Source: Climacium dendroides (taxonomy: Eukaryota; Streptophyta; Bryopsida; Hypnales; Climaciaceae). Taken from it: 64,000 nucleotides of DNA. Of the stretch, positions 35,818 through 48,585 are shown piece after piece. Location: NCBI GenBank assembly GCA_950106755.1, contig OX467084.1, positions 30,073,213 through 30,137,212 of the forward strand, in the 5' to 3' direction. The position numbers were made by a program, and so were the translations under genes. Each line of letters starts with the position of its first letter. Within the stretch, counting starts at the first letter, position 1. Under the pieces are notes generated by a model that ran no database searches, had not been told where the DNA came from, and worked only from the letters and a program-made list of their open reading frames with translations.

Positions 35818-36739
35818 TTAACCCCTAAAGGGACCAAACTGAGTTTTTTTGGCAACATAGCAATTTTGGGTAGCTCACTACAAATGGGATTTTTAAACAA
35901 CATGTGTTCAAGGAGTAGCTGTAAGGCCCAACAATTTTCATAACTTTTGACTACATGGTTACAAAGTGATTGATTGACATGTAATTTTCTTCAAACTGCA
36001 AGCAACCTAAGCAACTCAAGAAAATTCTTAAAAAATCACTTCTTTAAGAAATGGAAAATTTTAATTGGTTCTCTAGATTTATATATACACGAAAAGCTTT
36101 GAACCATTTCATTCTAATTAATGAGATGAAAGTTATGAGTTTTAGTGTGCAAGTAGTTATGGAATCTGTACTTTAAAATAAAACTCGGAAGTCCTTTATT
36201 TAACTCAATTTTTAATATTTTGGAAAAAAAAAATAGAATCACATGATGTACATTGTTTATTACAATATTACAACCATTGGGATTGGGATTTTTCAATTCC
36301 ATAACTAAATAGTTAACAATGTAGTATTTTGAATTGCTCTCTGCTTCTTTCTTCTTGCTATTTTTTTCCTATATGTTGTACAATTCCAAATGATCTAAAA
36401 TTTTTCAAACATGTAGCCAACTTGCCTTCAAGAATGAATTCAAAGAAGCACAACCTTTTGGGACATTTTTTCATACAAATGTGACCTTGTGAAGTGCAAC
36501 TACCTCATTTTTGTAGGTCCAAAAAAAGGATTTTGCCACTTCAAACAATAATATCTTGCAATCTACATAGTAGAAATTTTTGAAATTTTATTTTCATTTT
36601 CTCAAACTTGCATAAAACGAGATCCTATGATTGCATGTGTCCAATAATTATTTTTTTCTTAAAATTTGGTACTTGTACTAAAAATGGCATTTCTTGAACA
36701 TTTTCGGTGAAAACATAGTCAATAACTTTTAGGGGTTGA
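35818..36739 (-). mobile_element. Full-length TTAA-family repeat, inverted orientation
   Basis: Begins TTAACCCCTAAAGGGACC and ends ACTTTTAGGGGTTGA, 922 bp, matching the 44331-45246 element in reverse complement along its length. One terminus has drifted from TTAA to TTGA. It abuts a truncated opposite-strand copy at 36740. Confidence 0.72.
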
Positions 36740-37134
36740 AGTAGAGATTCCATAACTACTCCCAAACTAAAATTCCTCACAATTTTCATATCATTGATAA
36801 AAAAAATGTAATGATTCAAAGCTTCATATCAATTCCATGCATATATAAATCTTATAAACCAAATTCAATTTTTATTATTTTTAAATTCATTTTTTGAGCT
36901 GTCCAGGCTCCAAAATAATGTAATAACTTTTATCATGTAATATCATGTCATAAATTTTTAATTATATAGTAAAAAGTTATGAAATTTGTTGTGCCTTCAA
37001 GCTATTCCTCGTCCACATATATTTTGTGTGTGTGTATATATATATATATGTATTTAATGAAAATTCTTTTTGTAAATGGATGACCAAATGCTATGTAACT
37101 ACCAAAAAATGTTATTTGGTCCTTTAGGAATTAA
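36740..37134 (+). mobile_element. 5'-truncated TTAA-family copy joined head-to-head with its neighbour
   Basis: Starts at the internal AGAGATTCCATAACTA motif and ends CCTTTAGGAATTAA at 37134, so the first half of the element is missing. With the inverted full copy at 35818-36739 it forms a large imperfect inverted repeat. A GT/TA microsatellite lies at 37025-37050. Confidence 0.6.
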
Positions 37135-38094
37135 CCAACAAGAAATCAAAACAATGATGATTTTTGTGGATATTTTTTCTCTCAATTATGGCACTAGAAA
37201 GTTGCAATGTTGGAAGGCTCCTACTTTTAAGGGGGGAACAAAAAGGCACCCTCAATGTTGGTTAATAATATTATGGCACCTTCTCATCTTCACCCATCAT
37301 TTCACTTTTAGGTTTTATCCCTTCTTGTTGTGTTTTTCATAGGATTACTACATTTTGTCATCTTGTGTTAATTAACCTTGTAATGCCTACATCCCTTTCT
37401 TGAACTTGTATATTTAAAGTGTATTTTTTTTAAAAACAATGATATTTACCTCAATTTCATTAAAATGATTACAATTGAAGGTTCAAGTATTATTTTGGAT
37501 GAATTATAGATTATTTGGACAATATATTATCTAAAAGTATTTAAAGGATCCATGAAATCATGGACTTTGGGGGGACCAAGGATTAGCCCCTTAAGTGGTT
37601 GTTTAGCTTGTTTAACACTAAAACTATGGAAAGGACAAAAAGTGTCTAATGTACAATGATTTTCAAAGAAAGTGTTGAAGCAAAGTATGTACCTCTTCAT
37701 CCCAAAATTTCATGATTTTGGCTAACTCTCTCAATGATAACCTTGTCTTTCTAAAGTTGATGAATTCGTATAGAAAACACCATTATAGATTAAAATTATT
37801 ATTTTTGAATACACTAAATTCAAATATATTCAAAATTATTTATAAAAAATTTGGAAACTCAAAGTTTAGGAAATCTCATCAATGAACAAAAATGTTGAAT
37901 GATGTTAATGTGATACTATTGAAGTAAGTCAAGACATATTCTCCAATATATTAAAATAGAAATAGAATATTTTATAATTGTCAAGTTGTCAATTTTGACC
38001 TCTAAAGTTCCAATGAATACTTGAAAATTTGGATAGGTTCTATAATTTCAACTTTAGGTATGGTTATTTGGAAAAAAATTGAAGATAGAAAAAC

Positions 38095-38845
38095 ACATTA
38101 GCTTTTGGTGCTTGAAGTAAAAGTTATGTCACTCTAAGCTCAAAATGGAATTTGTCAAGGAACACAAAAAGGATTTTTAATAGAATATATTTTTGTTTGC
38201 ATGGAAAGATTCGATTCATTCTATTTTGATTAGTGATGAAATTTTTATGGAGAGGCTTATTTATTTGGCATTTAAAACATTTTCCCCAAAAATAACTTGT
38301 AGGATTTACTTTTAAATTCATTTTCACAATTTATAAAAAAAAAAACTTTGTGTGTTTTAGTTTGCTTGTTAGAACATTCTCATCATGGGGAATTAGTGTA
38401 TTTCAATTCTATTTTAGAACTATTAACAATTTAATTCTTCCTTCTATTTTGTACTTATTTCTACTTAACAATTTTTTAAAGAATGAAAATTAAGATTTTT
38501 TCCCCCTAGATTCTTAATTGAATTCTTCAACATATAAAGTGATAAAATCAAAATCTATAGTGCAAAAATTTTGAGTGAAGAATATTCAAAGACTCATAAT
38601 CTAATCACGTGAGATGCAATAATAAACGATTTCTTTATTTTAAATACAAATATCTTGCAATCTACATAGTCAATATTTCTAAAATTTCTTCTATACATTC
38701 TCATATTAGTATAGTGCAAGATCATGTAGTTAAATATTAGAAGAAGATGATATTTAAATTTTTTTGATCTTTACAATAGAAATGACAATTTTGAATGGTT
38801 TATGATGAACAAATGGCTTGGAAATTCTTTAGGGGTTAAGGGTGA
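38095..38845 (+). mobile_element. Divergent TTAA-subfamily copy
   Basis: Same interior landmarks as 46727-47536 (ATTCTATTTTGATTAGTGATG; CTTAACAATTTTTTAAAGAA; ATCTTGCAATCTACATAGTC) and ends TTCTTTAGGGGTTAA. The left end is unclear. Confidence 0.5.
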
Positions 38846-40427
38846 TTGCAAGAATTGGTGGTTGATTTTGGCATCACATGTAGCATGAAAAACTTGTCTT
38901 TCAGTATAACTTTCGAAGCATGAAGTTGATGGATTTTTAAAAAAAATTATTGAAGATGAATGTTTTGATAATTATCAAATTTCTTTTGTTCATTAATTTT
39001 TTAAAATTATTTTATATTTAAAAGTCAACTTCAAAAAGGAATTAAACCCAAGAAAGGGTTGCTTTATAATACAAAAGTGTAGGTGGAAAAGAGCCTTTTC
39101 AACTCACTAACTGGGCCAAGAATTGCATGATGGGCTCAAAAAATCATCATGATTATTCAATTCACCTCAATGATCTCATAAATTACATGCCTCCTACAAG
39201 TACCTACATGCCTAGTGGCCACTACTAACCTCTAGTGTTCACATGCGGTGGTACTAATGATGATGTGGACATCTTTATACTCACTTCAATTAATACTAAA
39301 ATTAATAAGAAAACTCAAAGCCTCTTAATGAGTTCAATTTCCTTCTAATGATTTTGATAATTTGTGACTTTAGATTTAGAAGATTTTAATATTGTAGGAA
39401 TTCCCAAAATTAATGATTAAAAGTTGAAATTTTCATGGTCTATTGCCACACTAGATGGGCATGTTCCTAACTAGGGAATCTAAAAATATATTATAAATTA
39501 CATCCTATCAATTCTTGCAACTACCCTCATGCAAGTGAAGACAGACAAGCTATGTTGTTTTGGCTACATTGATATACTAATATACTCCATCTTTACATAT
39601 TATTAATGTTATATATGACTTGCATTCTAAATTGATTTTTCTACAATTTAGATAAGTATCCCATTTTTATACTACTAATCCATTTACAACCTTCTTTGAA
39701 GCTTTTCAAATTTTACAAAAATGACATTTACATGTATTTTTGGCCACATAGACAACTTTAATAATTAACCTTTAAAATTCCAAAGTGTAATTGGACAAAA
39801 ATTTGAGGAACCAAGCCACTTCATTGGAGAAAATTTGGGACTTCAAAGAGGGCTACCAGAATTTGGACTAGCATCCCTCAAAGACCAATTATATTTATTT
39901 TATTTGAAATCAAGTTTTAAAATTAGATTTCTAGTCCAACTCTAGAGGCACTCTTAAGGCTCCCTTTTTTTTTCCAATGTTAGTAACCCCTAATGTTGCT
40001 TGCAAATTTGATTTTGAGAAATTTAGGCATCTAAAACAGGGTATCAAATTTTGGATTTTCCTCAAGTCTTTTTTGAGAATAGGAAAACAAAAAACTTCTA
40101 AGGAGTTTGATTTTTATGAAGATCCAAAGGTTGAAAAAAATTATTTATCCTTTTTTGTTTTAGACCCAACTTGGACTAGTTGAGTACAACATCATTTTAC
40201 TTTCAAAATTGATATATTTTTTCCAACAAGAGGCTCTATTTGAATATGAAGTTCCTAGATCTTCCTTGAAAATAAAATTTGAGCTATGAGACTTGAAAGC
40301 AAGACAAAATTACATTGTTATAAGCTCAAGCAGTCTTGAGAAAAAGATTTTGCTTTACTTTGTAGGTTTTGTTTTTACATAATACATTTTCTTTAGATCC
40401 CAAATTTTTTGTGTGTGTACTACAATG

Positions 40428-40492
40428 GTGCTAGTAGGTGGTTACACATATAAGCACCTTCAATGGTTGCAATATATCTACACTATAGGATT
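40428..40492. mobile_element. Fragment of the GGTACC MITE family
   Basis: GGTGCTAGTAGGTGG followed by ATATAAGCACCTTCAATGG matches the end and interior of the family, then stops abruptly where a TTAA-family fragment begins at about 40499. Confidence 0.45.
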
Positions 40493-40498
40493 TTATTT

Positions 40499-41154
40499 CG
40501 AGCTTTGAATCATTTCGTTTTGATTAATGAGATGAAAGTTATGAGGAGTTTTAATTTGTAGGTAGTTATGGAATCTATATTCTAAAATAAATTTTGAAGT
40601 CCTTTATTTAATTCATTTTTATAATATTTTTGAAAATAAAATAAAATCATAGGATGTAGATTGTTCATTACAGCATTACAACCACTGGATTGGCGTTTTG
40701 TTTTTCAAGTTCATGAATAAATAGTTAACAATTTAGTATTTTGAATCACTCACTAGTTCTTTCTACTTGCTATTTTTTTCCTACACGTTATACAATTCCA
40801 AATTATCTGAAAATTTTCAAGCATATAGACAACTTGCCTTGCAGAATGAATTCAAAGAAGTATGGTTGTTTTGAACATTTTCTTAATAGAAATGTGACCT
40901 TGTGAAGTACAGGCTACCTATTTTTTTGTAGGACCAAAAAGAGGATTTTTGCCACTTCAACACTAATATCTTGTACTCTATGTTGTGAAAATTTCTTAAG
41001 AAAATTTCAAATCTTTTCAAACCAAGGTATTACAAGATTGTACAATTACATGTGTCCAAAAATGTTTTTTTCCAAAATTTTGGTACTCGTTTTAGAAATG
41101 GTAGTTTTGGAGTGTTTTTGGTGAAAACATAATCAAAACCTTTAGGGGTTCAAT
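40499..41154 (-). mobile_element. Truncated TTAA-family copy
   Basis: Inverted orientation; ends ACCTTTAGGGGTTCA. It starts abruptly at GCTTTGAATCATTTCGTTTT, next to a fragment of the GGTACC MITE, so its other half is lost. Confidence 0.55.
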
Positions 41155-44100
41155 CTTAGAAACATCTCAAAGCTTTCTCTTATATTCAAAACTTCTACGA
41201 AATTATGTAACAAATCATTTTGAAAATCCAACTCCCAACAGTTGTTGCCAATGCCCTTTTACATCTTTACCCTAGTCTTTGGATTGTAATTTGTTATCAT
41301 TATGTTATATGAAAATCCATTTAAAAATCCTTCTACTATAAAACATACTAATAGTAAATTACAATCATCCAATATTTTCTCCCAAACCCTAAACTAAAGC
41401 CCTAGAAACATGAATTCATCCTCCAGTCTGGTACAATAGAATTACTCATAGTTAATTAAGCAATTAAGTATGTTTTGGAGCAGTAGAAGGCAATATAAAT
41501 TTTTTGCCATGTAGGAAGATAGAAATCACAAAGATTGTAATTTTTTGGGGTAATTTTATACCTCGAATTGAAATTACTATAAGTTTTGGAAGCTAAAAGT
41601 TGGTCTTGATCTATATCTAATATATAGACTCTTCCAATTCCAATCATTCAAGAACTACTTTCTTGCCCAATAACTCCTATTTTCTTGCTCACTACATTGG
41701 GACATGTGTCATGACCTTAATAGTCTCAACCTTAAAAAGAAAAGAAATCACATTTCAAACTTTGGTTGGATAGTTGTTCCACCCTTGGTTGGAAATAGCT
41801 ACACTCTATAAGTAGGGTATGGATCTTGGGTTGGGAATGGGTTGGGAACTACCATACTCCTATTTATCTTTGTTTTACAAACATGTCTAATGACCCAAAC
41901 TTGTTCAATGTAACAACTTAATAAGGTAACAATAGTAATTTTTTCTTAGTATTATTGCTACCTTCTTCATAATATTTTTCAATGACTTTAATTTTATTAC
42001 ATTTGAATTGAGAATTTTTTTTGTCATATAAATATGCAAGTAATATTGCACTCTAGCACTCATAAAAGAATGATACTTTATAGCTCCAACAAGCCATTCT
42101 CCATTCTCTTTGAAAAAGCTATGTGTTTTATTTTACAATCTTCTTGATCATTTACAAATAATCATATAAACATGCACATAATGAATTTATGCAAAAATGG
42201 CCTTTCTACTAGGTATGAAATATCTTCAATATTTCTTAAATTATTCATTAGGTATGGTTCAAATAGTCACTTTTTACATTCTTTTGAAGAAAGCAATGTG
42301 CATTTGATCTTCTAGCTAATTTCATTCAATTTCCAATTAGTTGACCATTTAAAAGTCAAAAAGTCATATACTTATAAAATTCTACAATCTAAAATAAGAA
42401 AGAATTTTTTGTTACATAATCACTTGACCATGAATGGAAGTTTTTCAATTATAAAAAAAATCTAAAGTTCATTACAGTCATCCGTTAGTGTCACTATAAG
42501 TAGCATGTTATTCCCACTTACTAAATCCAGTTTTGTTCTCTTTGCATGCTCTCAAAATATCCTTGTCAATACAATTCTCAGCTCAATAGGCTTGCACTCT
42601 TTCTTCCACATGAATTGGATTCTTTCCACCCTTTTTCCAATTTAAGCCATATTTTTTCAATTTCTTTTTTTATCCCCTCATATTTTTTGTGCCAAATTGC
42701 TTATGCAACTCAACAAACAAAAAAAGTCATGTCATCAAGAGAACTGTTGTCAAGTCATACCACATCAATGTGAAAGCCAAGAGGTTTTTAACATGCCAAG
42801 TCATCAAGAGACCAATGGCCAAGCTCTTCGTAGGAGGGGATTAAATCCAGAATTCTAGGATTTGGTATCCTAGAGATCAAATGTTTCAGGAATTATGAAT
42901 GCATTAATTTTGGGTTATTGGGGTTCAAAGCTCTTTCTCGTTGCACTGGTAGTTATCTTTAGTTACCAGCCAACTTGAGATGTTGTAGTTATGATGGTGT
43001 TTGCAAGTATATACATTGTTCTCATATAAAGTGTTCCTCCTCCTCCTAAGAACATCATGCCTCAATAAATTTGCAAATTAGAGGCAACAAAAATATGTAG
43101 ATAGTATCCCTATGACATTCGTGGTGTAATTGGAAGTTGAGCTTCAAGATGGACAATATAAAGAATACCGAGAGATGCACATGGAAAAATCATTTAGTTT
43201 CTAAGAGTAATTAAAGACCCTTCTTATTGGAGGAAAATAATGACCAATTTGAAAATTATCTCATTTAGTAGAATAAATTTGTTCCAAGGGAGATGGTCAA
43301 GTAGGGAATCTATGCTAATAGGTTCAAAATCTAAAATTGAAATATCTCAACTTAAATTCAATAATCCAACTTGAAATTCCATAGCCAAATTCCATAGTAC
43401 AATGACACTGCACTCATTGACTAGAATAATAATTGCATTCAATCACTACATTTAAAATTCACACAATTAACCCATAACTTATCCAATTTAGAAGCAACAT
43501 AACACAATCAAGGACTTTCAATTTGAATTACAGATTATAACTCCATGTTCTAACAACTTGCACAAAACACACACATTCATATTTTAACATTCATCACAAT
43601 GACAACCAATTTGACTAAGAAGATTTCCTTATATTAACCAAATTGATGATCAAATCACCGCTACACATTTTTCAATTAAAATCTTTATTGATTCATCATC
43701 TTCCAACTTCTTCCCCGACTTGGACATCTATTTAATTCCTCATCCAACTAGCTTTCTACTCCACAATACTCATCAAATCTCATAACCAATTAGCGCTTAG
43801 AAACTTAATTCTCACACACCACAACATTCAAACTTCCTTGAATTTTCCATTACAAACTCCATAACTCGATAATACTCACTCACTTTCCACACAAATAAAA
43901 AAAATATGCAACTGACTTGAGGCTAGGACCTCACACAAACTTTCAACATTGGGTGCTTTCTAAATCAGGAAGACGAACCTAATAGGCTCCACATTTAGCC
44001 GGTTACTAGGCAACGAGAAGACAACAGATAACTACCAAATTGCTTCTCAACTTGACTTTGAAGTTCCAACTAGGCACATTGACTCCTAATTAGCATCCTT

Positions 44101-44330
44101 GCCAACTAAGTATACTCAACATCCCATCCAATTTGTAACCTTGTAACAAAAACTACCTCCAAATTGATCAAACAAAACCCAAAACTACCAAAATGGAAAC
44201 CAAATTAACAAATAGCCTATCAAAATGAAATAAAAGGATCATTAAAAATGCTCACAAAACTAAAAACTAAATCCAACTAGGAATTCTACACCTCCCCCAT
44301 ATACTTTCAATCATAAGGATTTGAAGTGGA

Positions 44331-45246
44331 TTAACCCCTAAAGGATTTTGACTATGTTTTCACCAAAAATGCTCCAAAATTGCCACCTCTAATACAAGTA
44401 CCAAATTTTTGAAAAAAAATGGACACATCTAACTATAAGATCTTATAGTACTATGGTTTGAGAAGATGTGGAAAAAATTTCAGAAATTGCGATCCTTGAA
44501 GTGAGAAAAATCCTTTTTTTGTCCCTGCAAAAAAATCGGTAGCTACAATTCACAAGGTCAGATCATTATGAGAAAATGTCCAAAATAATGGTTACTCATT
44601 GGATTTATTCTTCAAGGTAAGTTGTCTACATGCTTGAAAATTTTCAAATCATTTAGAATTGTACAACATATAGGAAAAAAATAGAAAGTAGGAAGAAGTA
44701 GAAAATGATTCAAAATACTAAATTATTAACATTTTATTTATGGAATTGAAAAATGCCAATCCCAATTGTTGAAATTTTGTAATAAAACATCTATGCCTAA
44801 TGTTTTTTTTCCAAAAATATTGAAAATTGAGTTAAATAAAGGACTTTAAAGTTTATTTTAGAGTATAGATTTCATAACTACCCACAAACTATCCACAACT
44901 AAAACTCCTCATAAATTTCATCTCATTAATCAAAATAGAATGGTTCAAAGATTTTCACTTATATATAAATCTAGAGAACCAATTTCAATTTTATTTTTTT
45001 TAAAACAATTTTTAAAGAAGTTTTTTTGTTGCCCAGATTGCCCGCCAAATGTTGAAAATTACATATCATACAATAACTTTTTAAGTTTGTAGTCAAAAGT
45101 TATGAAAATTTTTGGGCCTTAAAGCTATTCCTTGGGCACATGTTGTGTGAAAATTTCAATGAAAATAAATAAAAGATTTCATTTGTATTGAGTTGTTCAA
45201 AATTGCCATGTTGCCAGAAAACATTGTTTGGTCCTTTAGGGGTTAA
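44331..45246 (+). mobile_element. Full-length TTAA-flanked repeat with CCCCTAAAGGA ends
   Basis: TTAACCCCTAAAGGA at 44331-44345 is perfectly inverted at 45232-45246. Both ends are TTAA, so either TTAA is the target duplication or it is part of the inverted repeat. The 916-bp interior has no coding capacity and includes landmark motifs ACTATGTTTTCACCAAAAA, CATATATAAATCTA-like and TTGGGCCTTAAAGC. Sister copies occur throughout the window. Confidence 0.75.
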
Positions 45247-46726
45247 GATGGAGAAAGAAGATAATTCTATGGCAAGTGGCAACGATCATGCAAAGATAGA
45301 GCCATACATTCATGACGCCTCCAAAATCAAGCAAGCAACTTACATTTTGTTGACTCATGTCTTGAATTTCTTGTTGAGGGAGGAGAGAGGTCGTAAAGAC
45401 ATGGAAACCAAATTTTGATGCTCTATGAGCTTTCAATTTGTCACTTTGGACTCATAGATTTTATTAAAATCATCTATATTATGGATTTCTATTATTTATT
45501 TATTTATTTAAGTTAAACTAAATTTTAAATGACTGAACTCCTTCCAAAATTATTAAAACAAAATATATATGTTACATATCAATATGGTATTTGGTCCAAA
45601 ATAGGGCAGAATATACAAAATAACTTAAGATCATGCATGGATGTATATAGGATAGAAACCCTAAATAGTGGATGTTTTAAATACTTTGTGAATATTGCTC
45701 CAAATGCCTAAATCTACCCTACATTTGACAAATCTTGGCTAGAATAGTTTGAGGGAAATCCAATGAGATCCTTAAGCCATTTCCCATAGATAGGGTTTAG
45801 TTTCTTAGTTGTTTTAAGAAAATTGAAAACTCCAATTAATAGCCTACAAGTTTCACAAACTCAAGAGAAACCAATGGAGGGCATTTATAATGGAAGTAAG
45901 GTGATCTAGGATAGAAATTATTCTAGAAATCCAATGGCAAAATTGGTTTGCTAAGATTCCTCTCTATATAAAAGATTCATGGATCACTAATAATTACAAG
46001 AAATAGTGGTATTTTATTCTTGTTTCAATGTATAGAATAAAAATATGGGCCTGCACATCTTTTATGGGAGATCCTATAAAAAATTTAGAATCTTTTGACT
46101 TACAAAAGATTCTCTTTTAGACAGTCAATTGTTCAAAGCATTGATGGAAATGTATTAGAAATTACCTTGGTTGCAATAAAATCTCACTAAAAATTATTAT
46201 AATTTTTTTATGCTAACAATAAGACCCAACAATTTTCAAGGCATTCCAACATCCAAAAGTACTTAAACTGGTAAGATTTTCTAATTTCAACAAAATTGGA
46301 AATTATTTGTGGAATTGATTAGCTTTCCAAGAGTATATGAAATTACAATGAGACTAAAGCAAGGTCTTTTCTTACTCCTTTACATCTTCCAAAGAAATGG
46401 TAAACTCTAAAAGTTAAACTTATACCTAATTTTAGTGATTTTTCACAATAGAAAAGGTGGAAATGGCCACTAAGACTAGAAGTGACCTTTTAAAGCCAGT
46501 GGCGCAATTAGAAATCCATTTGTGATTTAAAATCGTTCTCCAAAAGTTAGAGTTTTGAACCAACGTAAAAATTAAAAATCCTTGTAAATTTGGATGAAAA
46601 TCTTAAGTGATAGGTTTATCATTAGATAGAAGAGAAGAAGATAGTGTTTGTGGAAAATGTGTATAAGAGCGCCTTTCCCCTTTTAAACCACCCCTAACTT
46701 GTACTATGTTTTCATTGGATTCATTT

Positions 46727-47536
46727 TAGTGAATTTTTTGACTATTAACTCCTAATAGACCATTATCTTTGTGGGGGACACAATGGATTTTGGGTAGGAT
46801 CCTATGACCTTGATTTTCAGTGAATTTTTTGTAACTATCTCATAAGTTAGGAAAACTTATTAGCTTCATGGTAATATAATTTTTATTTCAATCAATGCCC
46901 ATGAGCAAAAGTTATTCCACAAAAATCCAAATTTTCATTTGGTGTGCAAAAAAGAAATCCACAAAAATTTAAAAACAAATTAAACATTTTTTTTCTTATA
47001 GGTCATATTTTTGCTTTACATGTAAAGCTTTTATTCATTCTATTTGGATTAGTGATGGAAAAATTATAAACAATCTTATTTTGGAGGCAACTTAAGCATA
47101 CTCTAGAAAAAATGACTTATAGGATTCATTTCTGAAAGCAATTTTCATGATTTTTCCAAAAAAATTGTTTGAAAAGGCTAATTTTGTTTACTAGACATAT
47201 TTCACCAATAGAATTATTGTGTTTTAATCCATCTTAGAGCTATTAATGATGTAATTTTTTGTTCAATCTTTGATCCCCTTCTGCTTAACAGTTTTTTTAA
47301 AGAAAGAATATCATGTAGGTTGTTTTTTGAATTTTTTTTTAGACTTTCAATTCAATTCTTCAACACAAAAATTTTAAATTCAAAGTCCACAATGCAAAAT
47401 ATTTCCACAAATGGCTGTCAAAGTTGTCTAGAATTATAGACCATTGTTCAAAAAAAAATTCCCAACTTTGAATGCTAATGTCTTCCAATCTATATGGTCA
47501 AACTTCATATTGGTCCTTCAAGGATTAAGCTAAAAC
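46727..47536 (+). mobile_element. Divergent TTAA-subfamily element inside the long repeat
   Basis: Left end TTAACTCCTAATAGACC and right end TGGTCCTTCAAGGATTAA are decayed forms of the CCCCTAAAGGACC terminus. The interior matches 38095-38845 directly and 3965-4760 in reverse complement (landmark CATTCTATTTGGATTAGTGA). Confidence 0.5.
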
Positions 47537-48108
47537 TTGCCAAATGGTTGTTTTTAAGAGTAGTTTTGCTCCAATGTTAGTGTTTTGAAGCAAGTTTTGA
47601 AGGATATTGGGTTGCCTTCAAATTTTGCATCGTCTTATGCTTTGTTGGTGTTTTTTTACTAACCTTGTATTTGAAGGTCTTATACTAATTTGTATTAACC
47701 CTGGAGACTACCCCCATAGCTTTTGGTGATGCCACTTGTAGGGTCCCTTTAGTACTTGTTACTTTTGGTTTTGTGCACCCCTTTGATGAAAAATCCCTTG
47801 TGAGGATTCCCCTAGAATTTGTATAATTGTGTTGTATTGACCAAAGTTTATGAAGTTTATATGGTTGTACTAACATGTGTGGTTTATGAGAGTTGGGAGG
47901 ATTTTACTAACATTCTACTAACTTCCTTGACCAAAACTTGTTCATTACTTCCCTTGTTTTCCATAATACAACAAAGCTTTGACTTGTCTAAATCCTTAGC
48001 TCTTGGTTCAACTATTTTAGCCCTTAGAATGGCAAAGCTTTGACTTTCCAATGTGTCAAAAGCTTTTAGTTTTTATGTTAAATTTCTAAGAGATGGTGAA
48101 GCTTTGAC

Positions 48109-48239
48109 CATTAGTAGAAAACAAGCTATCAATGACTATCCTAAATGACTAGAAATCATCCACAATGACTATAAATGAGTCATTATGGACACTTTTTAGT
48201 CATTGTTGACAATCATTTAGACATGTTTTTCTACTAGTG
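48109..48239. mobile_element. 131-bp CACTA-like MITE with 3-bp duplication
   Basis: The left end is CATTAGTAGAAAACA and the inverse of the right end is CACTAGTAGAAAAACA, the CACTA-superfamily terminal motif. GAC flanks both sides (48106-48108, 48240-48242), the 3-bp duplication expected of that superfamily. The interior is a set of AATGACTA/TAGTCATT subterminal repeats in both orientations. It is inserted in a GCAAAGCTTTG-rich segment of the long retroelement-like repeat. Confidence 0.82.
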
Positions 48240-48309
48240 GACATACCAATTCCCTAGCATCCTACTCAATTGTTTAGCAAAGCCATTCAAAAACCCTCTT
48301 GTTACAATT

Positions 48310-48585
48310 CATTAGAAGACATTTCAGACCTCTACAGGGCCATTTCAGTCCTGTTTCCTCGCTGTTCCCTCCGCAACGACGGAATGGCCAGCTATCAAGG
48401 AATTTTTTTAAAATTTAGTTCTTAGAATGCCAAAAAAAGTTGAATTTAAAAAAAAAAATTCAAAAATGACGTAGCAGGGTCTCGACCACATCAGCATGTT
48501 GCGTTGTCACTGTTGTAGTGCACTGCGGGGAGTTCCTTGCCATGATAACTCGAGGCCCTATAGAGACTTTAAATGTCTTCTAATG
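48310..48585. mobile_element. MITE with CATTAGAAGACAT terminal inverted repeats, copy 2
   Basis: Same orientation and same landmarks as 20284-20570, about 276 bp. CATTAGAAGACATTT is exactly inverted at the right end as AAATGTCTTCTAATG. The two copies align along their whole length with scattered substitutions, so both outer boundaries are well fixed. No flanking duplication is obvious. Confidence 0.82.

Larger units (their letters stand above)
39000..44330. other. AT-rich intergenic DNA
   Basis: Holds only the MITE fragment at 40428 and the truncated TTAA copy at 40499-41154. A stretch at 42720-42800 (AAGTCATACCACATCAATGT, GAAAGCCAAGAGG) is similar in reverse complement to 53330-53400, an old dispersed repeat. 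No genes seen. Confidence 0.45.
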
